Positions 59,380 to 64,000 of a stretch of 64,000 nucleotides of DNA are shown piece after piece (the stretch's first letter is position 1; the number at the start of each line of letters is the position of its first letter). Below the pieces are notes generated by a model, which was not told the origin of the DNA, made no database searches, and saw nothing but the letters and a program-made list of their open reading frames with translations. Source of the stretch: Acarospora socialis. Lineage: Eukaryota > Ascomycota > Lecanoromycetes > Acarosporales > Acarosporaceae. Made by a program: the position numbers and the translations under genes. The stretch spans positions 1,426,001 to 1,490,000 of the forward strand of contig JAMYGW020000003.1 in NCBI GenBank assembly GCA_025617375.2, read 5' to 3'.

Positions 59380-60795
59380 ATGTCTCTGATGCTGCCACCG
59401 TCGGCCCTGGCTCTCGACCTGAATCGCTCCAAGAAAATCGCCGTCGCGCAGGTGCCGCAGACGAGGTCTGCTTCGAAGACCCTCGTGGTTCCGAGCAGAC
59501 CAGCGCATAGCCGCACATGGAGCTCGCCGCCTGCGTCGCCGGGATCATGGGATCGTTCCAAGGGGTTTGCAAGCTTCGATGACCAAAATGCAGGAGCGCT
59601 GACACCTCCACTCACGCCGATAACGCCGAGGAAGAGGAGGTCGTCAGCAGGCATGAGTGATGTAGGGCAGGTGCTGACGCTGGACAGGGTCAATGCGGTG
59701 GAGGCGGTGGGGCGAGAGGCCGAGACGGCGGTTGCAGATGATCCGGAAGAAGAGCGCCCATGGGCGGAACTACAAGCTCGGGAGTATACGGGTCAATATG
59801 AGCTGCTGCCAGGTGACGGTGAGTCTGGATATCAGAAATATGGCCGAGGCGTATGGAGTGTCGTGTTCAAGGCTATGGGGACGTCGACGTCTGGGCTGAG
59901 CGAAGCAGCAGCTACCGGTGTTCCGACACCACCTGCATCACCGTCAGCTACACAATCTCCAATCGCCGGCCTTGCACCTAGATGTCTGGCGGTCAAGTCG
60001 CCATTACGACGAGATGCACATGTGATACTCGAGAACGAAGCGCGTATTCTTACATACCTTCACCAGACTCGAGAAGCAAGTAGCTACGTTGTACCTTTCT
60101 ATGGCTACGAGTCGAAGCAACACTCTGTAGTTCTTGACGCGGTTCCTCTCACTTTGGAGTGTTATACCAAAACCGCCGCCGAACAGGCTCGGAAGAACTT
60201 TTCGACACGAACCATGTTCGATCCTATTATGGGGATATCAAAGTGGCTTCAGTTGTGCAAGGCCTTAATTGACGGCCTTGCCTTTCTGCACTCCAAAGGC
60301 GTTGTTCATGGCGACATCAAGCCCGCAAACATACTCCTCCGAGCATTACAGACAGTTGACGCCGCTGTCGAATATGACCCGCTGTACTGTGACTTCTCAT
60401 CTTCGCACGTACAGGAGCCGGGGCAAGTTCCCAACGAAGTCAGCGCCGTAACGACTGAATTCACGGCTCCGGAACTGCTGCGGGCCTTCAGTCGTAGAGT
60501 CGAGGAAAAGGCTTTCGCAACGTTTGAGAATGATGTGTTTGCGTTGGGTGTCACCATGTTGACTGCCGCCACCGGAGAGAATCCTTACGCAAGTGCGCGT
60601 TATCACGGTCAGAGAACCGCCATGGCAAGAGAAGGGATGCCTTTGGAGTTTGCGAGAAGAGGAGAGCAGGCCAGTAGGGTCAGAGTAAAAGGGATGGTGG
60701 ATACGATCGTTCGTGGTGCGGTGGAGAAGTCCCAAAGCAAGAGGTGGACAGCTAGTCAGTGGCAAAAAGTGATGGCAGAAATTGCCCGGACTTGA
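59380..60795 (+). CDS. Divergent protein kinase (fungal-specific)
   Basis: Single-exon protein of 471 residues with a Ser/Thr-kinase fold. The ATG at 59380 is preferred over 59230 because the upstream 50 codons lack kinase-like or signal features and 59380 opens directly on a Ser/Pro-rich leader (MSLMLPPSALALDLNRS). The N-terminal 150 residues are disordered with TPPLTPITPRKRRSS, a possible nuclear/phosphorylation region. The kinase core shows CLAVKSP (Lys about 206), ENEARIL, FLHSKGVVHGDIKPANILL (HGD in place of HRD), YCDFSSSH in place of DFG, and TAPELL. The Asp residues for catalysis and metal binding are kept, so it may be active; loss of the HRD Arg and DFG Gly suggests altered activation. 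No known pathway can be assigned. Confidence 0.85.
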   Translation: MSLMLPPSALALDLNRSKKIAVAQVPQTRSASKTLVVPSRPAHSRTWSSPPASPGSWDRSKGFASFDDQNAGALTPPLTPITPRKRRSSAGMSDVGQVLTLDRVNAVEAVGREAETAVADDPEEERPWAELQAREYTGQYELLPGDGESGYQKYGRGVWSVVFKAMGTSTSGLSEAAATGVPTPPASPSATQSPIAGLAPRCLAVKSPLRRDAHVILENEARILTYLHQTREASSYVVPFYGYESKQHSVVLDAVPLTLECYTKTAAEQARKNFSTRTMFDPIMGISKWLQLCKALIDGLAFLHSKGVVHGDIKPANILLRALQTVDAAVEYDPLYCDFSSSHVQEPGQVPNEVSAVTTEFTAPELLRAFSRRVEEKAFATFENDVFALGVTMLTAATGENPYASARYHGQRTAMAREGMPLEFARRGEQASRVRVKGMVDTIVRGAVEKSQSKRWTASQWQKVMAEIART

Positions 60796-63700
60796 CTTGT
60801 ATTAAGACCGCTTTCAATTATGTATAACACAGCTGGGAATTATGACCGACGTGTGGAGAAGGCGTTCACATTCAAGAGACGGACTAGACAAGATAAACTC
60901 AGGGTTCTGAGATTCGAAGGGCTGGTGTTGAAGAGATGGGTGTCGAGTTCAGGCCAGCGGTGTTAGTGTTTGGCGTTGTGCTCTGTGAAACCTGTATGTC
61001 ATGTATTTTAATTAGAGCAGTCTCTGTATTACTGTATGTTCTGCGTCAATTGATACCGGCCTGTCCTCGAATTGTGACAGTACATTGATCTGATCTCTTC
61101 AGAGCTCCATAACCTCCAGGATGGATGAGCATGGACGATGAGACACATCTGCTCGTCAGACAAGAAGTCCGGGGACCCTCCAGATACCTGAACTCGAGTT
61201 CGCTCTCCTCACGGTCACAGGACGAGGCAACCAGCAGCAGAAGTCTAATCTTCCTCCTCCAACGCCACGCCGCCATGGCAAACCCAAGATCCTGGCCGCC
61301 GGTAAACCCACGGGTTCGGCGCGGTAGGGACCAGTCCCACGGGCTCCGGTTGGAGCCACATGCAATCATCACGGTGGGGAAGGCTAATCTAGTGCAATCT
61401 GCAGACCTGACAGAGTCCTGACGCACCGGGTTAGAACGCTTTTCTCCCGGGCTTCCGATGCGGGTTTGACGGAGAAGGGCGACCTTGCGGCTTGGGGCTT
61501 TCGAAGCCGTGGGTGTAAAGCTGCTCGAGTCCGGTGTCTGGAAAGCATCTGGGTGGAATTAGCCACCCGCAAGTCGAAAAGACGGTCCACGAACCAGGGT
61601 TCGTATTGCCTGCCGTGTCTATGCTGGGGCCCCCTGAATGCACGGCTGCACGAGGAGATTACTATGGTATGCTTGACCTGATTGCGCTTCCTTTAACCAC
61701 ACAAGATGGAAAGCCTCAGTAGTATTCTGCGCATAAAGGGTCCAGAAAAACTGGGAGGGCGTCTCGACACAGCCCCTGAATAGGCCGACCTGCTGCATAG
61801 CCTCCTCTCTCCAGGCATTCTCTTCCAACACAAGGAAGACGAACGGAAAAAGGTACGCTTCCGGCGGGGTGGGCGGGCTTCCTGGCGATGAGGCATTTTC
61901 TGACTACCATCACTTCGTCTGTTGCGTAAACAGACTAAGTGGGCGGATTGGCGTCATATCGGATGTATGGCGCAAGTTCCCCGGATACAAATAAACTTTG
62001 TTCTTGCGTAGGCGCTCCTGTCCAACAGATATGGGTAATCAGTAACAAAAGCCAGGATTCATATCCTGAATGCTCCTCGACGCCATCAACAATCTCATCT
62101 CACCCGAGGCTTTGGTAAGTTTGGAAGCGACCGCTATGCCGCTCCATCCCGTCGGTAACGCCGTCAGCCTCGTTCCCTGCTTTGTGTCTCCCGGAGTCAG
62201 GCTGGTTTAGACGCTATCACTTGGTTAAGATAGCGACCCAGTCGGGTGCGATCTTTGGTCTTGCCGCTGAAAGTTGGTCGATGCGCCTATATGAAGTCGA
62301 TGGTGATATCTTACCTTTCTGACTTTAAGGTTGACCTACCATAAGTATTACATGCAATGCGCTGCACGGCTGTGATCACCACACCCAAGGACCTGTAACT
62401 AACTGCTGTAGTTGCAAGTAGTACATGAACAGCGCGGCATATGCGACCAACATGGTCTTGTTTCCGACTTCTGAAGAGAAGCTGCGAGGCAGACTCCACC
62501 CTGTAGCTTCAGAATGTTCGAGGTGACTGGTCTTCAATCGTCCGATATGTAGCATGTACTCCAAAGGTTTCCATATCTCCTCCAGGGTGGGTGATGAGCT
62601 AGAAGGATGTTCGGTGTGTCCGCTCTGCAAGGCGGGGTGCCATGATGAACCTTGGCCGCCCTTTAACCACTTAGAACCGTTATTGGTCTGAGCCTTGTGA
62701 CGGATTGACGTTGCTCAGACGTGACAGTGACACAGGTGGTATCACCTTGACTGTAACGTAAAAGGGTAAATTGATCGAAAATGATTGTTTTGGTGTTTGA
62801 AGTGCCCAAACAGTGACTGTGGCACCAAGTCCTGCACAATTTGGGCAAGCATCTTCCTTGGGCTACCTTAAGCTTGGGACAGTGCGCGGCCCGGGCTAGG
62901 ACGGAACCCTGGCCGGGATGTGTAGGTAGTAACCATGTACTTACTTCGAGAGTGCATCAGAATCTTACGAGACGATGCTGCCTACGGGAACGCCTGTGAG
63001 GCCATGACCGGTTCCTATTCTGCAGACCCGGACCCGATTCCTGTTGCGCCTCCTGTCACGGATGGTGTCGCGCTATCCTGGGTTACGGCGCGAGTCATGC
63101 AAGCTACTGAGGATATCGTCAACAGCTACTTTAATACCTTAGTAGGAATCCCTGGAGCGAAAGCGGCAGCTTCAGGGTTACATCCTGTCGGCCTACTGCA
63201 AGGCTGCCTTCTTTCACGAGAGGACCCGTTGGAAGCACACTGCCTACCTTTCCAAGCAACATCAAGCTTGCGTGGCAAAACTGATTGATTAACTATTGTT
63301 GTTATTATGGCTCAGGTTAACCGAGAAGGGCAAGCCTCGGTCCAACCAGGCTTAGTTTGAGCATAGCCGAACGTACAGGAAAGGTCCCGACGCGGTGGGA
63401 CAAACATCAGGTATCGTCGTCAAGGCGATGATTAGCCAACCATCCGAACTTCTGTCAACTGTGGGTGTGATGACACTCGACAATTCTTGCAGGATTCGAA
63501 GCGGATTCGAGAATGCGAAACAAGGCAAAATACCAAGAGCGAAAGTAAGAAGGGCACTGCAGCTTGTTGAGAGGGGGAGGAGTGGCAATGCCAAACGAAT
63601 AATCAATTGCAACCTGTGTGGGTCACTCTCTGCCAACCCACACGCCGAATGACAAAGATGGCATCCCTACTGCCGATGATGTGGTGTGACCCGGTCTGCT

Positions 63701-64000
63701 TGCGCGCTTTCATTGATTTGGCCAGGGCGGTACCGGGCATTATGACAGCTACGCCAATGTTCGGCGTGCCTCCCGTGTGACTGTGGAATGTAATCCTCAA
63801 GTTATGGATCGAGAGAACGAAAGCGTTCTCGTGGTTTTGACTGTGATCTGCACCGCAACAGCATAGCTGCTGCTCAGGCTTGGGCAACTGGACCATGATT
63901 AGCCGAACCCGTCGTGCCTTTTGCCCATCCCCTGGAGAGGGTTTACACTTTGAGGCTCAGCTATCTTCCAATTGTTACGCAGATCTAGTACCCATGAAAT
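60796..64000. other. 3.2-kb right end without a recognised gene
   Basis: Short frames only. Two intronless plus-strand frames are mildly protein-like: 61125-61421 (98 codons, Ser/Arg-rich) and 62935-63288 (117 codons, with SADPDPIPVAPPVTDGVAL). Neither resembles a known family, and I cannot find supporting exons. A gene continuing past the window end cannot be excluded. Confidence 0.4.
62935..63288 (+). CDS. Hypothetical small protein, weak support
   Basis: Open frame of 117 codons starting MYLLRECIRILRDDAAYGN. No signal peptide, domain or repeat is visible. The composition is that of a soluble protein, but the frame stands alone and similar lengths occur by chance in this window. Listed only as a candidate. 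Confidence 0.2.
   Translation: MYLLRECIRILRDDAAYGNACEAMTGSYSADPDPIPVAPPVTDGVALSWVTARVMQATEDIVNSYFNTLVGIPGAKAAASGLHPVGLLQGCLLSREDPLEAHCLPFQATSSLRGKTD

Noticed and set aside
1-64000. CRISPR arrays, bacterial operons, ribosomal RNA genes or whole retroelements
   Set aside because: No regularly spaced direct repeats, no rRNA-like sequence, and no reverse transcriptase, integrase or long terminal repeats were seen in any frame.

Overview
This window looks like nuclear DNA of a filamentous ascomycete (Pezizomycotina; a dothideomycete-like fungus is my best guess, held loosely). The reasons are dense protein genes with many short introns (about 42 to 130 nt) using GTATGT/GTAAGT donors and CTAAC/CTGAC branch sites, fungus-specific families (class III-type chitin synthase, HET and NACHT-ankyrin proteins, DHA drug transporters, a C2H2 plus fungal_trans regulator), and no bacterial operon layout. 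All exon structures were read by eye from splice signals and frame continuity.

Layout: 1.3-3.2 kb, a 14-TM DHA2 transporter. 3.8-5.5 kb, a decayed HET-domain gene. 6.1-12.4 kb, one very large NLR-type gene (alpha/beta hydrolase, NACHT, ankyrin repeats). 14-17 kb, chitin synthase. 17.9-18.7 kb, NEDD8-conjugating enzyme UBC12. 19.2-22.4 kb (minus), a serine racemase/threonine dehydratase-like PLP enzyme and the ILV5 reductoisomerase. 22.9-27.5 kb (minus), the RNA polymerase III largest subunit. 27.9-30.0 kb (minus), mitochondrial GUF1, divergent from MAD2 (30.2-31.4 kb, plus). 31.8-32.8 kb (minus), a four-TM protein. 33.9-35.5 kb (minus), a CDK10-like kinase. 35.8-38.6 kb (minus), a repeat-rich GPI-type cell-surface protein with a disturbed frame. 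38.6-44.7 kb, a gene-poor stretch. 44.8-47.7 kb, a C2H2/fungal_trans regulator. 48.5-49.5 kb, an OTU deubiquitinase. 49.6-50.5 kb (minus), a TPMT-type methyltransferase. 51.1-52.9 kb, a DHA1 transporter. 54.0-57.6 kb, a 1150-residue disordered Pro/Glu/Ala-rich protein. 59.4-60.8 kb, a divergent kinase. 60.8-64 kb, nothing I can name.

Most of the window is a patchwork of housekeeping genes. The accessory part is the left end, where a decayed HET gene and an intact NLR suggest a small allorecognition/innate-immunity island. Two short inverted-repeat elements at 13.1 and 58.6 kb share their termini and look like copies of one MITE family.
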